DNA of 64,000 bases from Oegoconia quadripuncta (GCA_949316235.1 OX438750.1:22446865-22510864), one strand, 5' to 3'; positions 10,954 to 21,127 are shown, counted from the stretch's first letter. Notes: generated by a model not told the origin, from the sequence alone. Translations and numbers: made by a program.

Positions 10954-12205
10954 TTTCAGTCTGGCCTGTTACTTCAGTGACCTCTTGATCTACGTTCTCT
11001 ATCACGGATTGTTCATGGTACGGGTTAAAATGGTCATAGTAAGTGTAGTCTGGGTTATCATGATGCGTGGGGTATTGTTCTATAGGGTAAGCATACTCTT
11101 GTTCATAGTCCGCGTAGTTATAATTTCCGTAGTCATAGTCGTATTCAAATTCGTTTAAGTTCACTTCCCTAGTTTTAAAATAATTACTCGGGGGTGGATT
11201 GCCATGGAATCTCCAGTCGCGACCCGTAGGCGGTAAGACTTTCGGTACATAATGGCTAACGCCACTCATCGGACGTGGGCCGTGGAACGGTTGTTGGAGC
11301 TGAGGTCTGTTAGGTATTTTGAAGACATTACTGTTGGGATTATAGTTCGGTAAAGGGGCGCGCATAATTTGTTGCGTTCTAGATGGGCCTAGAGGTTGTT
11401 GAAATCTGTTATTATTATTAGGCTTCCAACCTTGCATAGGATGTTGCATCGGCTGCTGGCGAGAAGGGCCGGGGGCGTTAAACATGGGTGGCATCGATTG
11501 CCGAGGCATACTAGGAATATTAAAAGAGGGTTGTTTCGGAATAAAGTTATTAAGTGGTAAATTAAAATTGCTAGGTTGTGAATGAGACCAATCTTTTCTG
11601 TTAGAAGGCCCGCCTTCGTTACGGCTCTGTAAATATAAAGTATTTAACTCATCTTGTACATATTCAAGTGCTTTTTCCATGGAATCAGGTCGCATGCAAC
11701 GTATCCTGGATCCCAAGGGGTCCTTGAGACCTCTCAAATAAGCCTGCAGGGTTAACTTTTGATATAGAGATCGTTTAGAATCTATGGTAGTGGCAACCGT
11801 CTCGTGAAGCGAAACATAGGTCATTATAGTGCTGAAAAGGTTCTGGCACCGCTCGTAGTATTCCTGAGGGGTGCTAGCTCCTTGGGTTTGCATGGATAAA
11901 TCACTATACAGGGCGGTCTCATCGCGGTGATCTGCGAAATTGTTAATAAGGGCGGATCTTATTCCTTGCCAGTTCTCTGCGATACCGTTAGAGTTAATAT
12001 ATCGAGCCGCAGGGCCTGTCACTTTATTTAAAATACCATTTATGAGAGCTAAATTAGATAACTCGTAGCCCGGTGTCGTATTAAAATGGGTTAATACTAA
12101 CTGATCGCACAAATTTATAAACCGAGTTAACACATGCGGGTTACCGTCGAATTCGGGCAATAATCTTAGAGATTTATAGATAACATCTATGTCGTACTGA
12201 GCCAT
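10916..12205 (-). CDS. Errantivirus Gag structural protein
   Basis: Gag forms the capsid and nucleocapsid of the intracellular particle. I choose the ATG at 12205 (context acgATGG), giving 429 aa. The frame is open further up to about 12313 but only through non-ATG codons (TTG at 12244) and an Arg/Asp-rich stretch. The N-terminal two thirds is a helical capsid-like domain. The C-terminal third is rich in Pro, Gln, Asn, Phe and then Tyr/Asp/Glu, and lacks a CCHC zinc knuckle, as is usual in errantivirus Gag. A Met/Pro/Gln-rich and basic stretch could bind RNA instead. The stop (TAG) is at 10916-10918, downstream of a slippery heptamer. Assignment rests on position between the leader and pol and on composition. 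Confidence 0.9.
   Translation of the reverse strand: MAQYDIDVIYKSLRLLPEFDGNPHVLTRFINLCDQLVLTHFNTTPGYELSNLALINGILNKVTGPAARYINSNGIAENWQGIRSALINNFADHRDETALYSDLSMQTQGASTPQEYYERCQNLFSTIMTYVSLHETVATTIDSKRSLYQKLTLQAYLRGLKDPLGSRIRCMRPDSMEKALEYVQDELNTLYLQSRNEGGPSNRKDWSHSQPSNFNLPLNNFIPKQPSFNIPSMPRQSMPPMFNAPGPSRQQPMQHPMQGWKPNNNNRFQQPLGPSRTQQIMRAPLPNYNPNSNVFKIPNRPQLQQPFHGPRPMSGVSHYVPKVLPPTGRDWRFHGNPPPSNYFKTREVNLNEFEYDYDYGNYNYADYEQEYAYPIEQYPTHHDNPDYTYYDHFNPYHEQSVIENVDQEVTEVTGQTENFRQGRQSDKPK
10949..10955 (-). promoter_or_regulatory. -1 ribosomal frameshift site, A AAT TTT
   Basis: In the gag frame the heptamer is phased A AAT TTT, a canonical X XXY YYZ slippery sequence. The pol frame (-1) has a TGA immediately before it and is open from here on, so the site is placed at the only point where the shift can work. 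The stimulating RNA structure downstream has not been folded. Confidence 0.85.
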
Positions 12206-12653
12206 CGTATTATCTAAGTTCCTATGCTCGTCTATAACGCTCAACCTATCTCTATTCCTATCCCTATCTGATCTAACGCTCCGCGATTCTCTAGGGTGAA
12301 AAATCTTGGCAAATTAAAATTAACACACAAAAATAGTAAAATTAAATAATATGGAAGATATTATGCACAAGATTGGGCAGAATGTGGGATTTTATATAAG
12401 TTAGGAAATAAAATTACGTATATTAGTTATTACTTAAGGATTAGGACGGCAAGGACTTGAAAGATTCAAGGACTTACAGCATTGTCTTCCTTCTGGACGA
12501 ATCGATATCTGGATTCACCTCTGGACTGCAGTACCGTAGGTTCAGGATATCCGACGAAGGCTGAAGAGCTCAACCAGTGGCGAGACGATTGGGAGCAAAC
12601 GATTTCTGGATGCGGGAGACCGATCGCGGCGCGCACTGACTCGAATATCCTAC
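12206..12653 (-). other. Errantivirus untranslated leader
   Basis: This is the region between the primer binding site and the gag ATG. It would carry the packaging signal and probably the splice donor for env mRNA. Short open frames on both strands here (for example 12466-12718) look accidental. Confidence 0.6.
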
Positions 12654-12664
12654 CGACTGCGCCA
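12647..12664 (-). other. Primer binding site, tRNA-Ser type
   Basis: The minus strand reads TGGCGCAGTCGGTAGGAT directly at the inner edge of the 5' LTR, sharing the last T of the LTR. TGGCGCAGTCG complements the 3' end of an insect tRNA-Ser whose acceptor begins GCAGTCG. The same primer type is known from 17.6/297/TED-group elements. Confidence 0.85.
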
Positions 12665-12956
12665 ATTATGATATCTGCGGCCGGAGGATCCAAAAAAAAG
12701 CAAACTTTATTTAATTAAATTTAATTTCTAAAATAATTTTACAAGTAATAAGTACAACTAAACGGAACAGTGATAATGCTTCGAAGCGTGAAACAAATAT
12801 GATTACAAAATAATTAACAATATCCGCCGGAGTGTCCATTTCATCATAGCGACACACGTTCCGCTGACGCTGCATCCTCGTGTCCGAGTGCCGTGTGCAA
12901 TGTTGATTCGGGTCAACGTCGACGCAGCGATCTTCATAGATTAGGCATGCGTAACA
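12664..12956 (-). repeat. 5' LTR, 293 bp
   Basis: It matches 5320-5612 and should carry the promoter of the element. No clear TATA box is seen, as is usual for errantivirus LTRs. It is followed by the duplicated target TATG at 12957-12960. Confidence 0.95.
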
Positions 12957-13060
12957 TATGTTTATCCGTTATCAAGTATCCATAGCATAAGCTTAGCTTA
13001 GTTTAGGACTAGATGATGGGTGGTAGGTAAGTGTTCGAAATATTTATTTTTATTTTTAAA
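12957..13060 (+). mobile_element. SINE B, 3' half
   Basis: The segment tatgtttatccgttatcaag ... cataagcttagcttagttta ... gtgttcgaaatatttat continues the SINE interrupted at 5319. Comparison with 33205-33303 shows the expected continuity once one TATG is removed. Confidence 0.88.
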
Positions 13061-13379
13061 AAAATAACGAAGTTATTTAGATGTCCTTGTGAAAAGGGGC
13101 AGCGTAGATTACGGAGTTTTTCCAAATCGGACAAATTTGTCCTCGAGGATGGAATGTATGGTATTCTGTGCAATAACACACGGAGAAATAAAAGCGCTAT
13201 AGTAAATACCTGCAACGAATGCTGGATAAATGCGTAAGAGAATCGATAGCAATGTATTATGTATGAAAAATTAAAAATATCTTTCTGCTCTATTTCACCC
13301 CCGACGAAAAACGACATATGTTATGTTTTTGGACGGCGTTGTGTGTCTGTGTGTCTCCAGTCTTTGCCCGGCCGTATCT
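13061..13379. other. No gene seen
   Basis: Short frames on both strands have no motif. A repeat may begin near 13300. Confidence 0.45.
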
Positions 13380-13630
13380 CTGTAATGTGTGGTCTGATTT
13401 TACTGTGTTTTTTTTTACATTAAAGACTAAAGGAGGGGTCACGTTCGATGAAAATTGCGTAAGCGGTTCCGAAGCTTTTAACACAGTTTTTTGGTGTATT
13501 TCGATGATATCATAAACTTTGGAGTTTTCTAACTTTTAAATTAGATTTAACTAATGGTTCTTAGCCATGTTTGTTGAAAATCGGTTAAGCCGATTCGAAG
13601 ATATTTAACTTAGAGTTGGTCTACCTGGAT
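13380..13630 (+). repeat. Dispersed repeat I, copy 1
   Basis: The segment agcttttaacacag ... ggtgtatttcgatgatatca ... ggttcttagccatgtttg is related to the opposite-strand copies at 34720-35060 and 44505-44720. The family is diverged and unclassified. Confidence 0.6.
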
Positions 13631-14930
13631 GATATACCTACTCATTTGTTTTCTCGGGGGTTTTGATATTTTCAATTTAAAGTTATTTTCCTATTACTAA
13701 ATTTAGCGACGTTCCCTTACTTGAGCGAAAATTATAATTAAATGGTTTATTATAAGCTCCAATCCATATTTAGGATTAGAGGTTTATAAGTAGAACGTAG
13801 GATTAGAGCTGTATAGTTAGCATATATATTTGTGTATAGTACATAGTACCCACCCACGTAAACATAACCCTAAACGGTTGAATGGAAAACAGTAGACGCT
13901 CTAATATTTATGTGCTAATGAGCGTAATCATGTCACGCTAACCCCATATATAATGGCATAATCGGGCATAATCGCAGGTGCACGTGGACCGTTAGCCGAT
14001 GGCATTTGATGCGAGTGTGAGCACAAGCCAGCGGCATCGCAAATTAACGGGTTAATATGACCCGTATTTAATTGCATTTAAATTAGTACCTCCGGATAGC
14101 GCTTAAGGGGTTAAACAGTATCGCCATATTCTCTTCATATTTTAAATAATTTCACGTAAATATATAGATTAAAGTATAAAATTGAAATTCCACAAAGTAG
14201 ACTTAGGTTAGCACATCTTTTGTGGGATTTCAGCATACGTTTTTAACTAGGCTTATGTTAATTGCTCTCGTTTTGTAATATGATTAAGTTGTAAAGATGG
14301 AAACCTATTTAAAAGATGTGTTGTTACGGAGTTTCTTGTCACTTCCTCTCCCTAACTATGGCACCTCGTGAAGGGATGTAGTTTAAAAGAACCTGTTGAC
14401 TTTAAATAAGTGATATTTTTGTATCCTATGTAGAATAAAATAATTTAGAGTTTAAAACAACTATACATACATATTATAAATAAAAAATTTGGAAATACCA
14501 TATGAAAAAAATAAACGAGATTAATTGAGAATCTACGCCTAATCTAAGTCGGTTAAAAAACTACACTCGGTAATTTAATTTAGTACGTGTGTTAAAAAAA
14601 TTAAATCTCACATTTAGATACTTTCTGCCGCATCTGCCTATCATTGTACATTACGTAGGTATTTAAGACATTTTGTCGATGTTTTGGATGTGTTGATTCC
14701 CAAAACTTATGTCTAAGTAACTTATTTTTTAAATAAAATGTTGTTTTGTGACATTTTATACTATATTTTTTGTATACATACTTATCTATAATACATAAGA
14801 AATTATTTTGTGTTCAACATGGATAAAAAACACATTTTAACTTTTTAAAATTATTTTTTGTTTTATTTATATACGCGGTTGACTACCTAACTACTGCCTG
14901 ACTACCTGATGTAAAGTGACGACAGATAAA
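13631..14930. other. No gene seen
   Basis: 1.3 kb of AT-rich DNA with no supported coding. A slightly GC-richer stretch at 13960-14050 has no recognised motif. Confidence 0.5.
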
Positions 14931-15055
14931 TAAATAATGTTGAACATACACACAGCTTCATTTAGTTCCACACTAAGGAGCTAGGCTTGTATTATGGATA
15001 CCAGATGGTTGATAAAACTACACAAATACATTTTTTTTGTAAATAAGTAGATATA
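14931..15055 (-). mobile_element. SINE A, 3' half, split by mariner
   Basis: It matches the 3' part of SINE A at 48303-48575 and 19105-19378 (ttccacactaaggag, accagatggttgata in this orientation). It is interrupted by the mariner after the duplicated TA (15054-15055). Confidence 0.85.
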
Positions 15056-16374
15056 CTACTCTGTGTAAAAAGTATCGGGAATATGTCAATAAAAAGACCC
15101 GCGTAAAAGAGGTCGTTCTAATTTTTTTACTGCATGTTGGTAGCACTGTACTGATTTAGCGCGCAAAATTTGAGCGGGATCTGTCATTTAATTTGTTTTA
15201 AACTACACTTTTTGTTGGTCATAGTTTTGAGTCCTCGGCGATTTTTACAATGGAAAATATTGTTGAACAAAGAGTGTGCCTTAAATTTTGTGTTTCAAAT
15301 GATATTTCATGTGGTGAATCACTAAAAATGTTGCGAAATATCTACGGCGAATCGTGTATATCGAAAACAAGGGCTTATGAATGGTATAAGGCTTTTAAAG
15401 AAGGCCGAGAAGTAGTAGTAGACTTGCCTCGTTCTGGTAGACCTTCAACCGCTACGACCAAAGAAAACATCGACAGAATCAAGAAGCTAGTGCTCGAAAA
15501 TCGACGTATGAGTCTGAGAGAGTTGGCTAGTGAGGTGAACATATCTTTTAAGTCCGTCCACAACATTCTCATTGACATTTTAGGCATGAAACGCGTCGCC
15601 GCTCGACTAGTTCCAAAAGAGCTCAATTTTGTTCAAAAAGCGCAGCGAAAGCATGTCGCTGAAGACATGGTTTCCCGAGCTTCTACGGATCCGACCTTTA
15701 TGAAACGTATAATAACTGGCGACGAGACATGGGTTTATGAGTACGACATGCAAACAAGCCAACAGTCTTCAGAATGGCGTCTCGAAAACGAGCCGAAACC
15801 CAAAAAACCGCGGCAAAGTCGCTCCAAAATCAAGGTGATGCTGACAGTTTTTTTTGACTACCGTGGTGTGGTTCACTCCGAATTCCTTCCAGAGGGAGAA
15901 ACAGTGAATAAAGAATATTATTTAGGCGTCATGAAGCGTTTGCGTGAGAGTATCCGCCGAAAACGTCCAGATTTGTGGCAACACAACTCATGGATGCTGC
16001 ACCATGATAATGCACCATCACACACAGCCATTATAGTGAAAGAGTTTTTAGCGAAAAATTCAACAAAAGTTCTCGACCAAGCACCGTATTCACCTGATAT
16101 GGCTCCGTCTGACTTTTTTTTATTTCCCAAGTTAAAATTACCACTTCGAGGAAAACGTTTTGAGTCGATAGAAGCCATAAAAGAAAATTCGCTGAATGAG
16201 CTAAAGGCCATACCGCAAATAGCCTATGAAAAATGTATGGAAGACTGGGTGAAGCGGTGGAGATGTTGTATTGCAAGCGATGGGGCCTACTTTGAAGGCG
16301 ATAAAATAAATTTAGATGAATAATTTGTATTTTTTGTTTTATTGACAAATTCCCGATACTTAGTACACTGAATG
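15056..16374 (+). mobile_element. mariner transposon, about 1.32 kb, structurally intact
   Basis: Imperfect terminal inverted repeats of about 38 bp lie at 15056-15094 and 16337-16374. They share the core AAGTATCGGGAAT(A/T)TGTCAATAAAA, with weaker agreement at the outermost 15 bases. TA is duplicated at 15054-15055 and 16375-16376, and joining the flanks restores SINE A. A single uninterrupted transposase gene fills the inside. Length and layout are typical of mariner-family elements. Confidence 0.93.
15250..16323 (+). CDS. mariner transposase, 357 aa
   Basis: This is the cut-and-paste transposase of the surrounding element; it binds the terminal inverted repeats and inserts at TA. The N-terminal part (about 1-115) has two helix-turn-helix regions. 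The catalytic core holds the D,D34D triad: TGDETW (Asp158), HHDNAPSH (Asp253) and YSPDMAPSDFF (Asp288), 34 residues after Asp253. The linker-type motif WVYEYD (161-166) is present; the family consensus YSPDLAPSD is nearly matched. The start at 15250 is an ATG just after the 5' region, and the stop is 15 bp before the inner edge of the right repeat. There is no frameshift or stop, and the length is within the usual 345-360 aa. The gene may be active or only recently dead. Confidence 0.96.
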   Translation: MENIVEQRVCLKFCVSNDISCGESLKMLRNIYGESCISKTRAYEWYKAFKEGREVVVDLPRSGRPSTATTKENIDRIKKLVLENRRMSLRELASEVNISFKSVHNILIDILGMKRVAARLVPKELNFVQKAQRKHVAEDMVSRASTDPTFMKRIITGDETWVYEYDMQTSQQSSEWRLENEPKPKKPRQSRSKIKVMLTVFFDYRGVVHSEFLPEGETVNKEYYLGVMKRLRESIRRKRPDLWQHNSWMLHHDNAPSHTAIIVKEFLAKNSTKVLDQAPYSPDMAPSDFFLFPKLKLPLRGKRFESIEAIKENSLNELKAIPQIAYEKCMEDWVKRWRCCIASDGAYFEGDKINLDE

Positions 16375-16512
16375 TATAAATGAAAAACATCCATAACTCG
16401 GGAACATATGTCTATATTCATCATACAAACATATGCCCCTAGCGGGATTCGAACCCGCGACCTTTTGTTATAGCAGTCAGAGCTTCTAACCACTGCACCA
16501 AACAGGTCGTCG
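16375..16512 (-). mobile_element. SINE A, 5' half with tRNA-like head
   Basis: Read on the minus strand the head is ctgtttggtgcagtggttag, and the box B is GGTTCGAATCCCGC, followed by taggggcatatgtttg. It continues the SINE split by mariner. It is a tRNA-derived pol III promoter, not a functional tRNA. Confidence 0.85.
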
Positions 16513-16833
16513 ATAGATATTTAGATACTATAAAATAGAAGTTTTAAAATCGTCTTTCGTTAAACATGGTTAAAAATCATAATATAAACGAAATATTTTG
16601 AACGTCGAATCTGATTACAAATTAAAATCGAGCTTAAATTAATCGTTAAACTTAAGCTTTCGAAAAGGGAAAGTTGAATGATTATTTCCTTAAAAACTAG
16701 TTTTATAATCTAGCTAGGTATAGAAAGCAATAAAATATAATAACGTACAAGGACAAACAGATATTTCTACAATACTACCAGGATGCATAGTTAATAACAA
16801 TATAAACAACAAACAATATATGAGTATACATGA
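16513..16833. other. No gene seen
   Basis: AT-rich spacer without recognisable features. Confidence 0.5.
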
Positions 16834-17060
16834 TGAATTTGAATTCCTGTAATTACCAATAACGGGTAACTAGTGACGACACTCTTGACTACGAACGACT
16901 TTCCCCAAGGAACCGTAGTCGAATTTGATCAAAAAATTTTCGACTACCCATACAAAGTAAACTATTCTGAAACCAGCTTTAGTGAAGTGCAACAAATTTT
17001 GGCTGTATTCGGCTATAGTTCTTAGTGGAAAGTTGTTGTGGGAGTGGAATCACCAGTAGG
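16834..17060 (+). repeat. MITE-like repeat K, partial copy
   Basis: It shares tgaatttgaattc, the cactcttga(t/c)tac stretch, cgaatttgat and acccatacaaagtaaac with 42568-42890, which shows it as one arm plus the centre of a fold-back element. The right arm is not recognisable here. Confidence 0.65.
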
Positions 17061-17163
17061 CAAACAGGAATTAAAAGAATTAAATTTCACTTTGTATAAA
17101 AACCAAGAAAACTTGACAGCATATTAAGCATTTAGCAAGCGCCTTGTAGGATTTATTACTACA

Positions 17164-17363
17164 CTAGCTGTTGCCCGCGACTTCCTAAGTAAACAATTTC
17201 ATCAAAATCGGTTCAGCTAAAACTTTGCCTATTATGTTTATCCAGGTCTTAATCTGTCTACCAACCACATTTCATCCTAAACCGTCCAGCCGTTTTAGGC
17301 GTGAAGAAGTAACAAACATACGTACACACACACAAACTTTTGCATTTATAACATTACTTGGGA
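17164..17363 (-). mobile_element. Helitron-like element, 200 bp
   Basis: On the minus strand it starts TCCCAAGTAATGTTATAAATG and ends GCGGGCAACAGCTAG|T. The body (gttcagctaaaac, ccgtccagccgtttt) is close to the copy at 53033-53233. Confidence 0.75.
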
Positions 17364-17369
17364 AAATGA

Positions 17370-17480
17370 ATACACTCTGGGGATCAAGACGAATCTAACG
17401 ACACCTTGCACTTCAACACCAGTCAAGGCCTTTAGGTAACAGGAGACAACGTTTCACCATGTCCGTCCGTTTGTGTACTC
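17370..17480 (+). repeat. Repeat F fragment
   Basis: The stretch gatcaagacgaatctaacgacacc and the following accagtcaaggccttt match copies at 31.5 and 45.1 kb. Confidence 0.6.
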
Positions 17481-18230
17481 GTCTATATGTCACAGTTATT
17501 TTACAAGCAATGCTATTAAAGTTGAAGTTTGACATAATTTAACTTAAATTTTTAAATAAAATCTAAAAAAAAAAAATCTACATATCGGTAATATTTTTTT
17601 TAAAATCGCTACCCAATCGTGTAGGGTAACGTCGAATATCTTTTAAAATTATATGAGATGGTCTTAAATATTTTCGATAAGGGATCTGTGGTCTATATCG
17701 TTTGTAGTAGAGCAAACCCGCTTATTCAAGAAGCGACATTTTAGTCCGCAACACAGATCGCCTGCGATGTTGCCAGATTAAACTTTAAAATGGTCAAGGT
17801 CAAACGCGTCTACGGATTATCACACAAAAAGCATAACTAATACGCGAGGATGAAATTCCAGAAGAGATAATTTTGTATCCTACCTGCAAATGAACGATGG
17901 AATTTTAAACTAAGATTCGACAATAAGCCTATTGAGGTATACCAAAGCTATAACACACATTAACAATACCCAGCAAGGCTTCTTTCTTCGAGTCAATTTT
18001 ATTCTCGAGTTTGAAGGGGGATGCGGGGTGAGAGGGGAATATAAGTGAGAGGGGTATCGGCCCAATTCGTTCATTATACTGCAGCTCTTCCCTCAGTCAA
18101 GGTGTGCCTCTCTACTCGTACGCTACTAGAACAGCTAGTTAGGTAATGTGAAATTTAGCAACCTAGATGCATCTGACAGCTATCAGCGACCTAAAACTTG
18201 TCTATATAATTGTTGAGTTGTGGCTATAGT
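17481..18230. other. No gene seen
   Basis: AT-rich; no exon-like frame or repeat recognised. Confidence 0.5.
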
Positions 18231-18546
18231 ACTCATCATCATCAGCCCGTAAACATCCCACTGCAGGGATATAGGCCTTCCCTCGCATAATGAGGGAATA
18301 TGTGCCATAGTCCACCACGCTGATCCAATGCGGGTTGGGGACTTCACATGCCTTACAATTTATATTTCCCAGGCATGCAGGTTTCCTCACGATGTTTTCC
18401 TTCATCGTTCAAGAGCAGTCGGATAAATGCACACAAGTAATTAAATTAAATTTAAAAACTCATTGGTGCATGGCCTGCCTGGGAATCGAACGCGGACCTC
18501 CCAAAGTGGGAGACCGTGTCTTAACCGCTGGCCACCGACGCTCTCG
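18231..18546 (-). mobile_element. SINE C, full-length copy
   Basis: On the minus strand it has a tRNA-like head (cgtcggtggccagcggttaa, box B GTTCGATTCCC), a body with cggtgaaggaaaacatcgtg-like sequence, and an end at gatgtttacgggctgatgat with GAT repeats. Other copies are at 23571-23868 and 43524-43900. Confidence 0.85.
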
Positions 18547-19104
18547 CTATACTATAGTATATAGTCAGTTTATAGATAAACTAAAAGGAAAGTAAGGTAT
18601 GTGTAGCTGTGTGAAATATCGTCCGATACGGAAGGCAGCTTCATCCATCACGATTAAACATCTCGCTGGTATAACGGGAGCCTAACAACGTATACTAGTT
18701 CAACAACTGTCCGAGATTACTTGCTATTGTGTAGCTGTACCTTAATAACAAGAATAATGACTGTTACCGATTGTATACGGAGCCTTAACACAGGTTTTAG
18801 ATCGCCTTTAAGAGAGCATGAGCAAATTTTTTTTTTATTAATTTTATTCCTTGAACTGTTTCGTTTCGCTTAATCTTCACTGCATTATTGAACTTTGACC
18901 TCTCCATTGCATCGGTATATTGCATATATTAGTGCTGCCTGTGCAGTTAGCCCTGATTATGTCTGAGTTTTATCATCATCAATAACCTTATACTTGCCCA
19001 CTGTTTGGGCACAATCTCCGCTTACTAGGAGAGAATGTTATGAAGCCACCGACTTGGCTTAATAGGCAGTCGACTTTAATTAAAAAATTTACCAACACGA
19101 ATAA
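18547..19104. other. No gene; short repeat tail
   Basis: Around 18970-19050 (tcatcatcaataacc ... tgcccactgtttgggcacaa) lies a fragment of a common lepidopteran repeat tail. The rest is unremarkable. Confidence 0.45.
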
Positions 19105-19378
19105 TTAAATAAATATCCTTGGACATACGCACAGAACCATCTAGTACCACACTAAGCAACTAGGCTAGTATACAAGCAATAAGGACATCAGATGATTGTT
19201 AAACCACACATACACATTTTTTTTGTAAATGGATACATAATTGTATATGAAAATATCCATAGCTCGGGTGCACGCTTTCGTATTTATTACACAAACATAT
19301 TGCCCCTAGCGGGATTCAAACCCGTAACCTTTTAGTATAGCAGTCCGGGTTTCTAACCACTACACCAAAGAGGTCGTC
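19105..19378 (-). mobile_element. SINE A, copy without insertion
   Basis: On the minus strand: gacctctttggtgtagtggt, a box B degraded to GGTTTGAATCCCGC, then the SINE A body and tail. It served as a reference for the empty mariner site. Confidence 0.82.
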
Positions 19379-19935
19379 ATGATTTCCTTTACGTTAAATA
19401 ATTTTCTTCAAAATTTCTAAAAATTGATTTCAATAGTAAAAAGGACGAAGTAATAGAATCTATTATGCGCCTGCGCTTATAAATGTCTACGAGCCTCACG
19501 CACACATAAGCGATTACAAACAAACACACACACAATAAAATTACACTATAAATAGTACGCCGATGGTCACAGATTTCCTTAATACATAATTATATTTAAT
19601 TATCTACAATACCTACTTACAAGACATCTGTGTTTGATGAATGGAAATCCTTTACTTAATACTTATTAAAAAAAAACATCCTATTTTTCATATCTAAGGT
19701 TCAACACAAAGCTAAGGGCTATTTCACTTCTCAAATAAGGGGCGCTGAATCTTTCGTCTTGAGCCGTGGCGCTCCTACTACTGGACTACTGTAACGACAT
19801 GGTGCGGCGAAAGGTTTTGTAATTGAGTAACTCAAAAGCAAATGCACAGAATACATCAAAATGCAAAAACCGAACACTTCATGAATTTTCAACCCTATTG
19901 CACGGCAACAGAATTACACCCTATCTTATCAAAGT
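19379..19935. other. No gene seen
   Basis: No recognised features; the short open frame at 19823-20011 overlaps the SINE D block that follows and is not credible. Confidence 0.5.
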
Positions 19936-20225
19936 CTGCCGTCTAACAGCAATGTTTTTTTTTATGCAAGACTGCTTCGTACTTGACCTCAATCACACTG
20001 ATGTTAAATGAAGATGAGGTCGAAGGTGGAAGCGTACTTACCCGGAAACACCAACACATTTGGGGGACTGGCTATCTTATCTCTGCTTTGTTATTTGCTT
20101 TGTTGTGTTCCGGTTGTCAGAGATAAGATAGACAGTCCGCCCAATAAGATGGGGTTTCCGGGTCAGCACGCTTCCACCTTCAGCCTCATCTTCACTTAAC
20201 ATCAGATGTGATTGAGCGCAAGTGC
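19936..20225. mobile_element. SINE D folded back on itself
   Basis: A plus-strand piece (19936-19957, tctgccgtctaacagcaatg) is followed by a minus-strand tail copy (19983-20083) and then a plus-strand tail copy (20118-20216). Arms of about 100 bp around a 34-bp loop are about 85% alike by eye. Two head-to-head insertions or a templated inversion would both give this. Confidence 0.8.
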
Positions 20226-21127
20226 TAGCCCCTTTTGCATAAAAAATCCCTTTCAATGGCTGACTAACGACGAACCAATAGATTGTAGTTCCCGTAATAA
20301 CTCCAGAAGTATTTACCATCTACCTAGGTGGTCTAGCTTAGTGTCAATTATAAGATTGATAAGTATAACAAATATGGGAAAGCAAGTTATCTGTCACGTA
20401 CAAGGCCCTCCTTACCCGGTTTGAAAAAGTAATTGACAACCACAACCAAATAAAGGCACGCAGTTTAAAGAAGCCTAGCATTACTCAAGTCTTAAGATGC
20501 TACCTCGAGGAATAATGAGAGAAAAGATTGGGGATTTAGAAAATTATTATCGAGCAAAACCTTATAAATGTAATGTCCTTATTCCCAAAGGTTGTATCGG
20601 AGAGATTACTTTTAGTGTTAAGGTCGCCAAATTGAACGATATGTTTTCTTGTTGTACAATAAAGTGTAGTATTTGTATTATATAATATTAAAGTAGACAG
20701 ACCGTAAGGAGTAAATAGCGTAGCTAGTTTCAACAGACATCTAGAAATAGGTTATAATTATCTGGCTTATCAGATTACAAATTTGTTAATACCTAAGTCG
20801 TAAAGCTTGTTTGGATACAAGCAATAATATTTCTTTTTTAAGAGCCAGTAGCCATAGAATAACTTTGAATTTACTAATGTAAAATGTAGCTTGTTAAACT
20901 GCAATGGCACGCGACGACTTTTCAATTATCTGCTATTATTTATAGGTCTATGCTACCAAGTCACATGCAAAAACCTACTTATAATAGTCCAGTAAAATAC
21001 GTAATTTTTGTGATGTAACTTCCTATAATCTTAAAGTTCCTGAAAGGATAATACAATAAAAATGTTTTCTGACCATTCTGTAACTTCCTTCAGGTATAGT
21101 ATAAATATTTAGTTATAAAACCTACAA
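20226..21127. other. No gene seen
   Basis: AT-rich; the short frames at 20497-20733 on both strands have no motif. Confidence 0.5.

Larger units (their letters stand above)
5320..12956 (-). mobile_element. Complete errantivirus (TED/gypsy-like endogenous retrovirus), 7637 bp
   Basis: A full LTR retrotransposon with gag, pol and env lies on the minus strand. The order is 5' LTR (12664-12956), tRNA-Ser-type primer binding site, leader, gag, pol in the -1 frame, env overlapping the end of pol, polypurine tract, 3' LTR (5320-5612). TATG is duplicated at 5316-5319 and 12957-12960. The LTRs appear identical, so insertion was recent. Protease, reverse transcriptase, RNase H and integrase active-site residues are all present, and Env keeps a cleavage site and a transmembrane segment. 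Organisation and length agree with lepidopteran errantiviruses such as TED. These replicate as retrotransposons, and some may form enveloped particles. I see no internal frameshift or stop that breaks an ORF. Confidence 0.97.

Noticed and set aside
10934..11158. Plus-strand frame rich in Val and Ile opposite the gag end
   Set aside because: It is the antisense reading of the Tyr/Asp-rich Gag tail.
12466..12718. Overlapping frames in the errantivirus leader and LTR
   Set aside because: They span the primer binding site and LTR border, and both strands are open; a by-product of composition.
15375..16390. Minus-strand frames opposite the mariner transposase
   Set aside because: Shadows of the intact transposase frame.
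16440..16500. tRNA gene (similar heads at 5184, 19310, 33070, 45720, 48310)
   Set aside because: Box A and B-like sequences belong to SINE heads; the cloverleaf is incomplete and SINE bodies follow each.
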